From positions 1-14,676 of the forward strand of contig JBBSAJ010000052.1 in assembly GCA_038252405.1 (NCBI GenBank): DNA of 14,676 bases, written 5' to 3'. Source of the DNA: DATCDE01 sp038252405 (GTDB lineage Bacteria; Actinomycetota; Actinomycetes; Prado026). Shown in pieces: positions 1 through 6,402 of this stretch. The notes beneath the pieces were generated by a model. That model saw nothing but the letters and a program-made list of their open reading frames with translations, did no database searches and was not told the origin of the DNA. How positions within the stretch are numbered: position 1 is the stretch's first letter; each line of letters begins with the position of its first letter. Made by a program: the position numbers and the translations under genes.

Positions 1-1
1 C

Positions 2-1306
2 ACCTCCATCGCGGCCGGGATCACCTGGCTGTACACCGCAGCCATCGGCACCAACAACAGCCTGCTCTACAACCGGATCGGCTTCTACGCGCTGGAGGCC
101 GGGGCGATGGCCCGCAGCGCGGGCGCCTGGCTGGCGAGCACAGCAGCCACCGCAGCGAACACCGTCGTCGGCCTCGCCAACAAAGCGGTCTACGGGGTGG
201 GCTGGCTGATGACGTTCATCGGGGTCAAGGCCCTGGAGCTGGGCGCCTGGCTCGCCAGCACAGCAGCCACCGTGGCGGCCACGGTGGCCTCTGGCGCGTA
301 CGCGGTCGCCTCGGGGGCTGTTCGGGTGGCCACGATGGTCTGGACGGGCGCACAGTGGCTCCTGAACGCCGCCCTCATGGCCAACCCGATCGGGCTGGTC
401 ATCGCAGCCGTGGCCCTGCTGATCGGGGGCGTGATCCTTGCCCACACCAAGGTCGGCTGGTTCAGAGATGGCGTCGACGCCCTCTGGGGCGCGATCAAGA
501 CCGCGGCCTCCTGGCTCGGGCAGATGTTCCTCAAGTTCACCCCCCTCGGGCAGATCATCTCCCACACCGGCGACATCACGAACGCCTTCAAGGACGTGCT
601 CGGCTGGCTCTGGGACAAGCTCCAGGCCGTGTGGAAGATGGCGGGCGACCTCGGCGGCGCCCTGCGCGACGGGCTCGGCGGCGCCCTCGGCTGGGTCAAG
701 GACCGGGTCAATGACCTGATGAGCTTCCTCCAGCCGCTGATCGACAAGCTGAACGGGATTAAGGACGCGGCGGGAGCTGTAGCGGGCGCGGCGGGCAAAG
801 TCGCCGGGTGGGTCAACCCGTTCGGCGACACCGCGACCAGCAAGGCGGTCGGCTCGGCCGGGCCGCTGCGCGGCTCGCAGCTGGACCGCACCCTGGGGAT
901 GCACGCCGCCCTCTCGGCCGGGTCGGGGATCAAGGTCACCAACGCCCTCGTCGGCGGCGGCGGCATGGGCGGGGGCAGCGGGGACCACCAGGCGGGGCGG
1001 GCGCTGGACCTGGTCGGCTCGGGCCTGCCCGGTTACGCGGCGGCGCTGCGGGCCGCTGGGGGCTACGCCGCGATGCACGGCAGCGGCAAGAGCCGCCACC
1101 TCCACGGCGTGTACCCGGCCGGGGACACCGCCGCCCGCAGCATGATCCGCGCCACGGCCGGCGGCCGAGGAGCAGGCGGCGGCGGCGACACCGTGATCTT
1201 CCGCGAGGGCTCCATCGTCGTCCACGCCCACAACGAGATCGACGTGGAGAGGGCGGTGGCCCGCGGGCTCGCCACCCACGCCCGCGAGCGCGCCGAGAGG
1301 GCCTGA
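2..1306 (+). CDS. Tail tape measure protein, C-terminal part (5' end outside window), with M15-peptidase-like domain
   Basis: The frame is open from base 2, so the gene starts upstream; about 434 residues are visible. The first 170 or so are Ala/Gly/Trp-rich hydrophobic segments (GAWLASTAAT occurs twice, 40 residues apart, then NPIGLVIAAVALLIGG), typical of the membrane-active part of tape measure proteins. A helical stretch follows. Then comes a domain with the motif G-D-H-x2-G-R-A-L-D-L (about bases 979-1017) and later RHLHG (about 1093-1107), which matches the SxHxxGxAxD...HxH zinc-ligand pattern of M15-type peptidases. Such domains near the end of actinophage tape measures probably help the tail cross peptidoglycan. 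The last 40 residues (VERAVARGLATHARERAERA) are a helical tail also common in this family. The protein sets tail length and is ejected on infection. Its stop shares one base (TGATG) with the next start. Tape measure role fairly sure; peptidase activity inferred. Confidence 0.8.
   Translation, partial: TSIAAGITWLYTAAIGTNNSLLYNRIGFYALEAGAMARSAGAWLASTAATAANTVVGLANKAVYGVGWLMTFIGVKALELGAWLASTAATVAATVASGAYAVASGAVRVATMVWTGAQWLLNAALMANPIGLVIAAVALLIGGVILAHTKVGWFRDGVDALWGAIKTAASWLGQMFLKFTPLGQIISHTGDITNAFKDVLGWLWDKLQAVWKMAGDLGGALRDGLGGALGWVKDRVNDLMSFLQPLIDKLNGIKDAAGAVAGAAGKVAGWVNPFGDTATSKAVGSAGPLRGSQLDRTLGMHAALSAGSGIKVTNALVGGGGMGGGSGDHQAGRALDLVGSGLPGYAAALRAAGGYAAMHGSGKSRHLHGVYPAGDTAARSMIRATAGGRGAGGGGDTVIFREGSIVVHAHNEIDVERAVARGLATHARERAERA
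121..273 (+). repeat. Imperfect direct repeat, 120-base period, in the tape measure gene
   Basis: Bases 121-152 and 241-272 match at about 30 of 32 positions and encode the same GAWLASTAAT segment, exactly 40 codons apart. The residues that follow differ. It looks like an old internal duplication in the hydrophobic region, as is usual in tape measure genes, rather than a mobile element. Confidence 0.6.
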
Positions 1307-2004
1307 TGCCGACGACCAGCGTGACCCGCGCCACCCCCAAGAAGAAGGCGGCCCCCAAGAAGACGCATCCGAAGGCGATCATCGCTACGACGGGCGGGAT
1401 CAAGTGCGTCCTGCCGTTCGCCCCGAGAGAGGTAGACCACGGCGGCTGGGCCGACGAGTGGTCGACGCTGGCCCGAGCTGGCAGGCGCCCTCTGGTCGTA
1501 CGCACCGCTGAGGGCCTGCCCACCCTCGGCTTCACGGTGCTGCTGGGCAGCTGGGACCACCAGCGGTCGGTCGAGCCCCTGATCGACGCCCTGCGCAAGA
1601 TCGCCCGTTCGGGGCAGCAGTGCTACGTCAGTCTGGGGCCGAGCGAGAGGGGCAGCTGGGTGCTCTCCAGCATCGGCGTGCGCAGCCTCGCCCGCCAGCA
1701 CATGACCAACGCGATCACCCGCGCCGAGGTGGACCTGGGCTTCACCGCCGCCTCCTCGGCCAGCATGAAGCTCGGGCCCATCAGCCAGGGCGCGAAGCCC
1801 AAGCCCAAGCCCAAGCCGAAGGCGAAGCCATCTGCGGGCCGGTGGTACACGGTGCGCCGCGGCGACACCCTCTCGGGCATCGCCCGCCGCACCCTCGGGG
1901 ACGCCGACGATTGGCGCAAGATCGCCAACGCCAGCCAGAACAAGGGGAAGCTGCGCAACCCCAACCGGATCGCTGTGGGGCTGCGCCTCTGGGTGCCGGG
2001 CTAA
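1306..2004 (+). CDS. LysM-domain tail/baseplate protein
   Basis: 232 residues. The start ATG at 1306 shares one base with the upstream stop (TGATG); the same frame is open further upstream, but that part overlaps the tape measure gene and is a shadow. A basic N-terminus (PKKKAAPKK) leads into a folded domain of about residues 20-160. A Lys-Pro linker (KPKPKPKPKAKP, near 165-178) and a C-terminal LysM follow (WYTVRRGDTLSGIARRTLGD...NRIAVGLRLWVPG). LysM binds N-acetylglucosamine polymers. In contractile-tail phages a LysM protein sits between tape measure and hub (compare XkdP of PBSX and gp53 of T4) and helps join hub and wedges or hold the tail on the wall. The stop shares one base with the hub start (TAATG). 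Domain sure; exact baseplate position inferred from gene order. Confidence 0.88.
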   Translation: MPTTSVTRATPKKKAAPKKTHPKAIIATTGGIKCVLPFAPREVDHGGWADEWSTLARAGRRPLVVRTAEGLPTLGFTVLLGSWDHQRSVEPLIDALRKIARSGQQCYVSLGPSERGSWVLSSIGVRSLARQHMTNAITRAEVDLGFTAASSASMKLGPISQGAKPKPKPKPKAKPSAGRWYTVRRGDTLSGIARRTLGDADDWRKIANASQNKGKLRNPNRIAVGLRLWVPG

Positions 2005-3809
2005 TGGCCCGCCGGTACGCCCTGGACGGCCGCATCGGGGCGCTGCGGGCGCGAGGGGCGAGCCTGGCCGGTGATGTAGCCGAGGCGGTCCTGGACGGCG
2101 ACCTGGACCTGTCGACCGGCGAGGTCAGCCAGCTCAACCTCACCGTCCATGATCCCGACTTGAAGCTGCTGGGCTCCCGCCTGTTCGACCCGCCGCGTAC
2201 CGCGAGCAGCCCGGGTAGCGCCCTGGACTACGCGGGGCTGAAGTTCGCGGTGTCTGCTGTGGCCCTGAGCGGGGGCAGCGCCTACAGCCTGGGGGTGACA
2301 GCCCGGGCGCTCGGCGCGCAGAAGCTGCGGGCCAAGCGGGGGGCGATGGTGCGCCGCTCGATGAGCCCCACGGAGTTCGTGTCGATGGAGGCCAAGGCAG
2401 CCGGCCTCGTGTTCGTCGGGGAGGCCAGCAGTCAGCGGCGCACCATCGCCCGGGCGAAGGACGAGAGCAGCTGGGACGCCTGCCAGCGGCTGGCGAAGGA
2501 GGTCGGCTTCTTCTGCTTCGAGGCGGCGGGCACCCTCTACTTCGGGCGGCCGACGTGGCTGGTCGCCCGCAACCCCCGGGTCGCCATCGCATGGCGCGGC
2601 GCGAGCAGCGCCGAGGAGCTGATCACCCCGCCGAGCTGCCGCCGCACGGGGGACGACCCCGAGAGCCGCCTGGCCGCCACCGTGGACCTGGAGGTCGCCG
2701 CGCAGCTCGGGGACAAGCTGCGCCCGGGCATGGCGCTGGACCTCAGCGGCATCCCCACCTTCAACGGCCGCTACCTGATCACCGGGGTGAAGATTCCGCT
2801 GGCCGGCGCGGCTGCCGTCAGCGTCTCAGCGGTCACCCCAGACAACCCCGAGCCCGAGCCGCCCTCTGCGCCGGGTGGGAGCAGCGCCAGCCCGGGCGCT
2901 GGCGGCGGCAGCGGCACCGGCACCGTCCAGGTGCCCAAGGCCGGGGTGTACGGCGGCACCCGGTTCTCCACCGCGCAGCTCCAGCTCGCCGCCGTGATCG
3001 ACCGGACGGGCCGCAAGCTCGGCGCCACCGACCGCGACGTGATCTGCGCCCTCATGTGCGCGATGCAGGAGTCGACGCTTAGGACCGGGGCTGCGGTGCG
3101 CGGCAAGGACCACGACTCGGTCGGCCCCTTCCAGCAGCGCCCGAGCATGGACTGGGGGACGGTCAAGCAATGCGAAGACACCACCTATGCGTCCACCCAG
3201 TTCTACAAACGCCTATTCAAGGTGCCCGGCCGGGCCAGCAAGAACAAGTCGCTGGCGATCCAGGCGGTGCAGCGCAGCGCCCACCCGATGGCCTATGCCA
3301 AGTGGGAGGACGCGGCGACCGCGATATGGCGGGCCATCGACGATGCCTACGCGGCGGCTAAGAAAGCGCCGGCTACCTCTCGGCCCGCCGCGAAAACGGC
3401 TGCGCTATTCGTCCAGATATGCCTTTCCCAGGCCGGTGACCCCTACGTTTTCGGGGCTGAGGCTCGGCTGGGCGACACCGATCCAGACCGGTTCGATTGC
3501 TCGGAACTTGTGGAGTGGGCGTCTTATCGGGCCGGTGTGCGTATTGCCGACGGCACTTATGGGCAGCTCGGCGCCTGCCAGAAAGCGGGCACCACGGTAA
3601 GCGTGGAGAGGGCCTACCGCATTCGCGGCGCGCTCCTTTTCAAGATGAACACCGATATTCGTCACGTCGCCGTCAGCCTCGGGGACGGAAAGCGCACCAT
3701 CGAGGCCGCTGGCAGGAGCTACGGCAATAAGGTGCGCGTCGGCTCCGTCGACCGCACTTTTCATTGGACTCACGCCGGGCTCATCCCTGGAATGATGTAC
3801 GTCAGGTGA
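2004..3809 (+). CDS. Baseplate hub protein fused to transglycosylase-like and NlpC/P60 peptidase domains
   Basis: 601 residues in three modules. Residues 1-280 resemble gpD/gp27-type hub proteins (LSTGEVSQLNLTVHDPD; KDESSWDACQRLAKEVGFF; GRYLITGVK). A Pro/Gly/Ser linker covers about 280-312. Residues 320-450 look like a lysozyme/SLT-type domain: AMQESTLR with candidate catalytic Glu356, then DSVGPFQQRPSMDWG and YASTQFY. A second linker (KKAPATSRPAAK) precedes an NlpC/P60 domain with Cys499 in FDCSELVEW and His554 in RHVAVSLGDG. The protein should form the trimeric ring at the tail tip and open peptidoglycan at both glycan and peptide bonds. The last domain is clearly less GC-rich (about 64% at 3361-3780 against about 72% at 2701-2880) with codons such as CTA, ATA, CTT and TAT, suggesting a recent domain swap. 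The start is set by the one-base overlap with the LysM gene. Confidence 0.85.
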   Translation: MARRYALDGRIGALRARGASLAGDVAEAVLDGDLDLSTGEVSQLNLTVHDPDLKLLGSRLFDPPRTASSPGSALDYAGLKFAVSAVALSGGSAYSLGVTARALGAQKLRAKRGAMVRRSMSPTEFVSMEAKAAGLVFVGEASSQRRTIARAKDESSWDACQRLAKEVGFFCFEAAGTLYFGRPTWLVARNPRVAIAWRGASSAEELITPPSCRRTGDDPESRLAATVDLEVAAQLGDKLRPGMALDLSGIPTFNGRYLITGVKIPLAGAAAVSVSAVTPDNPEPEPPSAPGGSSASPGAGGGSGTGTVQVPKAGVYGGTRFSTAQLQLAAVIDRTGRKLGATDRDVICALMCAMQESTLRTGAAVRGKDHDSVGPFQQRPSMDWGTVKQCEDTTYASTQFYKRLFKVPGRASKNKSLAIQAVQRSAHPMAYAKWEDAATAIWRAIDDAYAAAKKAPATSRPAAKTAALFVQICLSQAGDPYVFGAEARLGDTDPDRFDCSELVEWASYRAGVRIADGTYGQLGACQKAGTTVSVERAYRIRGALLFKMNTDIRHVAVSLGDGKRTIEAAGRSYGNKVRVGSVDRTFHWTHAGLIPGMMYVR

Positions 3810-4015
3810 GCAGCCGAGGAGGGGTCTGGCTGGGCACCGTGACCCGGGTCACGACGGCCGGGGTCTGGGTGCAGGTGCCGCGGCTCGGGGACGAGTTCGA
3901 GTTCGGCCCCTGCCCGGCGCTGCTCGGCACCGCGTACGCGCGGGGGCAGGCGGTCGCTGTGGCCTTCGTGGAGGGCCGCGCCGACGACCCGATAGTGCTC
4001 GGGCAGCTCGGCTAA
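3806..4015 (+). CDS. Small OB-fold baseplate spike protein (gpV/Gp5 N-terminal-like)
   Basis: 69 residues from GTG 3806, which overlaps the hub stop by four bases (GTGA); an ATG at 3764 in the same frame would overlap the hub gene by 46 bases and is less likely. The sequence (VWLGTVTRV...VWVQVPRLG, then ARGQAVAVAFVEGRADDPIVLGQLG) has the beta-barrel pattern of the gpV/Gp5 N-terminal domain, including the usual final 'DPIVLG' strand. In phage tails this barrel sits below the hub and connects it to the central spike. It is much shorter than P2 gpV (about 210 residues): there is no C-terminal beta-helix and no PAAR tip, so the needle part must be absent or encoded elsewhere. Family assignment is good but rests on pattern alone. 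Confidence 0.72.
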   Translation: MSSRGGVWLGTVTRVTTAGVWVQVPRLGDEFEFGPCPALLGTAYARGQAVAVAFVEGRADDPIVLGQLG

Positions 4016-4063
4016 GTCGCCCCCGTCCCCCCGCCCTGGCCCCTCGCGGGCCAGCATGGCGGG
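4016..4063 (+). promoter_or_regulatory. C-box element A: CCGTCCCCCC plus hairpin upstream of the gp25-like gene
   Basis: This 48-base gap breaks a run of overlapping genes. It contains CCGTCCCCCC (4023-4032); the G at 4025 lies exactly 39 bases before the ATG at 4064. A hairpin follows, with stem TGGCCC (4037-4042) and GGGCCA (4048-4053). Only GGCGGG directly touching the start could act as an SD site, which is too close. The same box recurs at 6362-6371 and 8711-8720 at the same distance. Seen directly; its function (promoter of a leaderless transcript, processing site or translation signal) is unknown. Confidence 0.6.
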
Positions 4064-4372
4064 ATGCAGCTGCTCTCGTTCCCCTTCGCCCTCACCGGGA
4101 GCGGGGCCGTTGCCACGGTCGAGGACGGCACCGAGGAGGCGCTGAGCCAGGCCCTCGCGGTGCTCGTCTGCACCCGCAAGGGGGAGCGGCCCTCCGCTCC
4201 CGCGTTCGGCATCACCGACCCGACGTTCGATGAGCTGGACGTGGCCGAGGTCAACGCCGCCCTGGACGCCTTCGGCCCAGAGATTCGGGTGACGGCCCTG
4301 CGCTCGACCCCTCGCACCGACCTGATCGAGGACGCCGAGCTGGAGTGGGAGTACGCCGATGCCGGCACCTGA
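4064..4372 (+). CDS. Baseplate wedge protein, GPW/gp25 family
   Basis: 102 residues. The pattern ALSQALAVLVCTRKGERPSAPAFGITDPTF is the core of the GPW/gp25 family (P2 gpW, T4 gp25), in which a conserved 'TR.GER....FG' segment follows a helix. These proteins form the inner wedge of the contractile baseplate and anchor the start of the sheath, so this gene is the best single argument for a contractile tail. The remainder (DELDVAEVNAALDAFGPEIRVTAL) fits the family. Length is normal (about 100-135). The gene lies immediately before baseplate J, as in P2-like and T4-like modules, and overlaps it by 14 bases. The ATG follows C-box element A and has no well-placed SD site. Confidence 0.85.
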   Translation: MQLLSFPFALTGSGAVATVEDGTEEALSQALAVLVCTRKGERPSAPAFGITDPTFDELDVAEVNAALDAFGPEIRVTALRSTPRTDLIEDAELEWEYADAGT

Positions 4373-5498
4373 TGTGGCCGAGTACGTCGACCTGACGCTG
4401 TTCGACATTGACGCCCAGCCTCTGGTCGACCGGGCGATGGCCGAGGCCGAAATCGCCTTCCCCGATTGGAGCCCGCGAGAGGGCAACACCGAGGTCGTCC
4501 TGATCGAGGCGCTGGCCGTCGAGATCGCCGAGCTGGTGCACGCCGTCAACCGGGTGCCCGGGGCGGTCACCGAGGTGCTGCTGCGGCTGTTCGGGCTGGG
4601 GCGCGACCCTGGGGTGGCGCCTACCGGCACCGCGACCCTGACCGTCTCGGACACCACCGGGCACGCCATCGCGGCAGGCACCCGGCTGCGGCTGGTGCTC
4701 GACCCCGACCTGGGCAGCCTGGACTTCACGACCGACACCGAGCTGGTCGTCGGCGTCGGCCTGGCCTCGGGCGTCGTCGGGATCACCGGGGAGTACCCGA
4801 CCGCGCTCGGCGGCGGCACCCCTGCTCTCACCGCCCTCCAGGTCATCGACGCCGTGCCGTACCTGGACCGGGCGCTGCTCGCCGCGCCGCTGGGCACCGG
4901 GGTCGAGCCCGAGGACGGGCAGGCGTTCCTCGACCGGGGAGCGGCCCGCCTCCAGCGGCTCGTCACCACCCTCGTCCTGCCCGAGCACTTCACGGCATCC
5001 GCGCAGGAGGAGGTCTACGTCGTCCGCGCGACGACCCTGGACAACTTCGACTCGACGGTCGGCTCGGGCAGCCCTGGCTCGCACCCGGGGCACGTCACGG
5101 TGGCGGTGGCCGGGCCAGCAGGGGCGGCGGTCAGCGCCCCGAACAAGGCGCTGCTGGACACCAAGCTGGAGAGCCAGGCCCTGGCCGCACTGAGCATCCA
5201 CGTCATGGATACGACCCTGAACACCGTCCCGGTCACGGTCACCGTGCAGCGGGAGGTCGGCGCCGGCGACGCCGACGTGCAGGCAGCTGTAGCCGCGGCG
5301 CTGGGTGAGTACCTGGGCACCGACGCCTGGGATTTCGGCGGCACCGTCTACCGCAACGAGCTGATCTCTGTCATCGACGGCGCTGCTGGAGTGGCCCGGG
5401 TGGTCACCCTGGCCGCGCCGGCCGCCGATTTGGTGCTCACCGGCCTGGCGCCGCTGGCGAGCCTCGGCGCTGTCGCCACCACGGTGCAGGCGCCGTGA
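4359..5498 (+). CDS. Baseplate J-like protein
   Basis: 379 residues. The N-terminus (YVDLTLFDIDAQPLVDRAMAEAEIAFPDWSPREGNTEVVLIEALAVEIAELVHAVNRVP) has the characteristic opening of baseplate J proteins (P2 gpJ, T4 gp6). A beta-rich middle follows (TATLTVSDTTGHAIAAGTRL) and the C-terminal part (LISVIDGAAGVARVVTL) is also typical. J-type proteins form the wedge ring that opens when the baseplate triggers. Length is in the family range (300-480). The ATG lies inside the gp25-like gene with a GGAG seven bases upstream, implying coupled translation. The stop overlaps the next start as GTGA. The neighbours gp25 and tail protein I strongly support the call. Confidence 0.88.
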   Translation: MPAPDVAEYVDLTLFDIDAQPLVDRAMAEAEIAFPDWSPREGNTEVVLIEALAVEIAELVHAVNRVPGAVTEVLLRLFGLGRDPGVAPTGTATLTVSDTTGHAIAAGTRLRLVLDPDLGSLDFTTDTELVVGVGLASGVVGITGEYPTALGGGTPALTALQVIDAVPYLDRALLAAPLGTGVEPEDGQAFLDRGAARLQRLVTTLVLPEHFTASAQEEVYVVRATTLDNFDSTVGSGSPGSHPGHVTVAVAGPAGAAVSAPNKALLDTKLESQALAALSIHVMDTTLNTVPVTVTVQREVGAGDADVQAAVAAALGEYLGTDAWDFGGTVYRNELISVIDGAAGVARVVTLAAPAADLVLTGLAPLASLGAVATTVQAP

Positions 5499-5683
5499 GC
5501 GGCGGCCAGGCGTACCAGCGCCCGGTGGTGGAGCACTGCGGCGAGCCCATGTCGTGGACGGGCACCCGCTGGGGCTGGGCCGGGGACGAGGAGCTGGCGA
5601 CGCACCGGCTGCGCTGCCCCGCCTGCGGGGCCACCGCCGTGTGTGAGATCCGCACCCCTAGCCCTGCGCCGGTGAGGGCCTGA
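5495..5683 (+). CDS. Small zinc-ribbon-like protein inside the baseplate operon
   Basis: 62 residues from GTG 5495, overlapping the baseplate J stop by four bases (GTGA); its own stop shares a base with the next ATG (TGATG), so it is clearly part of the translated operon. It has Cys15 in EHCGEPMSW, CPACG (Cys41, Cys44) and Cys50 in AVCEI, which could hold one zinc ion in a ribbon fold. Several Trp residues (SWTGTRWGWAGDEE) lie between the metal sites. I do not recognise it as a known structural protein. It may be a minor baseplate part, an assembly factor or an unrelated 'cargo' gene. Coding status is well supported by overlaps on both sides; function unknown. Confidence 0.72.
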   Translation: MSGGQAYQRPVVEHCGEPMSWTGTRWGWAGDEELATHRLRCPACGATAVCEIRTPSPAPVRA

Positions 5684-6354
5684 TGCCTGAGCCGACCGTC
5701 AGCAAGACCACGCGCCGCCTCTACGACCGGCTGCCCGAAATGTACCGGACGGTGGACCGCGACGCCCGCGGCGACTTCCCCCTGCTGCGCTACCTCTCGG
5801 TGGCCACCGGGCAGGCAGGAGCGGCCGAGGCGCTGCTGGACCGCATGGACTGCCTCACGCCCGATGAGGTCCGCGAAGCTGGCGCAGAGGCCCCCCCAGG
5901 CCCCCAGACCAGCCACCTGGTCGACCCGGCCGAGGCCGACGCCGAGTGGCTGCCGTGGCTGGCGCAGCTCGTCGGCGCCCGCCTGCGGGGCGGGCTGACC
6001 GAGGCCGACCGGCGAGCCTCCATCGCCAACGCTGTCGGCGGCTGGCAGGCGGGCACCCGCGCCGGGATCGTCGCCGCGGCGCAGCAGGCCCTTACCGGGC
6101 CCCGGTACGTCACCCTGGCCAACCATCACGGCGGCGACCCCTTCGCCATCGGGGTGACGACGCTGGCCCCTGAGACGGCGAGCCCAGCCGCGGTCCTGGC
6201 GGCGGTGCAGGAGGCCAACGCGAAGCCTGCGGGCATCGTCCTGACCCACACGTATTACGCCGCGAGCTGGGCCACCATCGAAGCCGAATACCCGACGTGG
6301 GCCGACCGGGAGGCCGCCGGCAGCTGGGGCAACATCGAGGCGACCCAGCCCTAG
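5683..6354 (+). CDS. Tail protein I (P2 gpI-like baseplate protein)
   Basis: 223 residues. The opening (TTRRLYDRLPEMYRTVDRDARGDFPLLRYLSVATGQAGAAEALLDRMD) and the block DPAEADAEWLPWLAQLVGARLRGGLTEADRRASIANAVGGWQAGTRAGI match the pattern of tail protein I family members, which join wedge proteins to tail fibres at the baseplate rim. It follows baseplate J (with the zinc-ribbon gene between) and precedes the fibre gene, the standard gpJ-gpI-fibre order. The start is fixed by the one-base overlap TGATG. The protein ends at a TAG, after which comes the second C-box gap rather than another overlap. Confidence 0.82.
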   Translation: MPEPTVSKTTRRLYDRLPEMYRTVDRDARGDFPLLRYLSVATGQAGAAEALLDRMDCLTPDEVREAGAEAPPGPQTSHLVDPAEADAEWLPWLAQLVGARLRGGLTEADRRASIANAVGGWQAGTRAGIVAAAQQALTGPRYVTLANHHGGDPFAIGVTTLAPETASPAAVLAAVQEANAKPAGIVLTHTYYAASWATIEAEYPTWADREAAGSWGNIEATQP

Positions 6355-6402
6355 AGCGGCCCCGTCCCCCCTGCCCCGGCCCGCCTCGGGGATGCTGAGC
6401 TG
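6355..6402 (+). promoter_or_regulatory. C-box element B upstream of the tail fibre gene
   Basis: A 48-base gap of the same length as the one before the gp25-like gene. CCGTCCCCCC is at 6362-6371; its G at 6364 lies 39 bases before the GTG at 6403. A short hairpin follows, CCCCG (6374-6378) with CGGGG (6387-6391). The only G-rich tract, at 6388-6392, is about ten bases from the start and is part of the hairpin. No -10 box of the TANNNT type is seen. Confidence 0.6.

Noticed and set aside
808..1305. A longer version of the LysM protein starting at 808
   Set aside because: The added part is an Arg/Gly-rich out-of-frame reading of the tape measure gene; ATG 1306 with the TGATG junction fits the operon pattern.
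1620..2003. A longer version of the hub protein starting at 1620
   Set aside because: The extra residues are an Arg/Gln-rich shadow of the LysM gene; ATG 2004 with TAATG is the natural start.
3770..4993. A 407-codon open frame on the minus strand, plus many other minus-strand frames (for example 5437-6492, 7144-8070, 12963-14003)
   Set aside because: They lie opposite well-recognised tail or operon genes. Products are low-complexity and Arg/Gly/Pro-rich, starts are badly placed, and at over 70% GC stops are rare in all frames.
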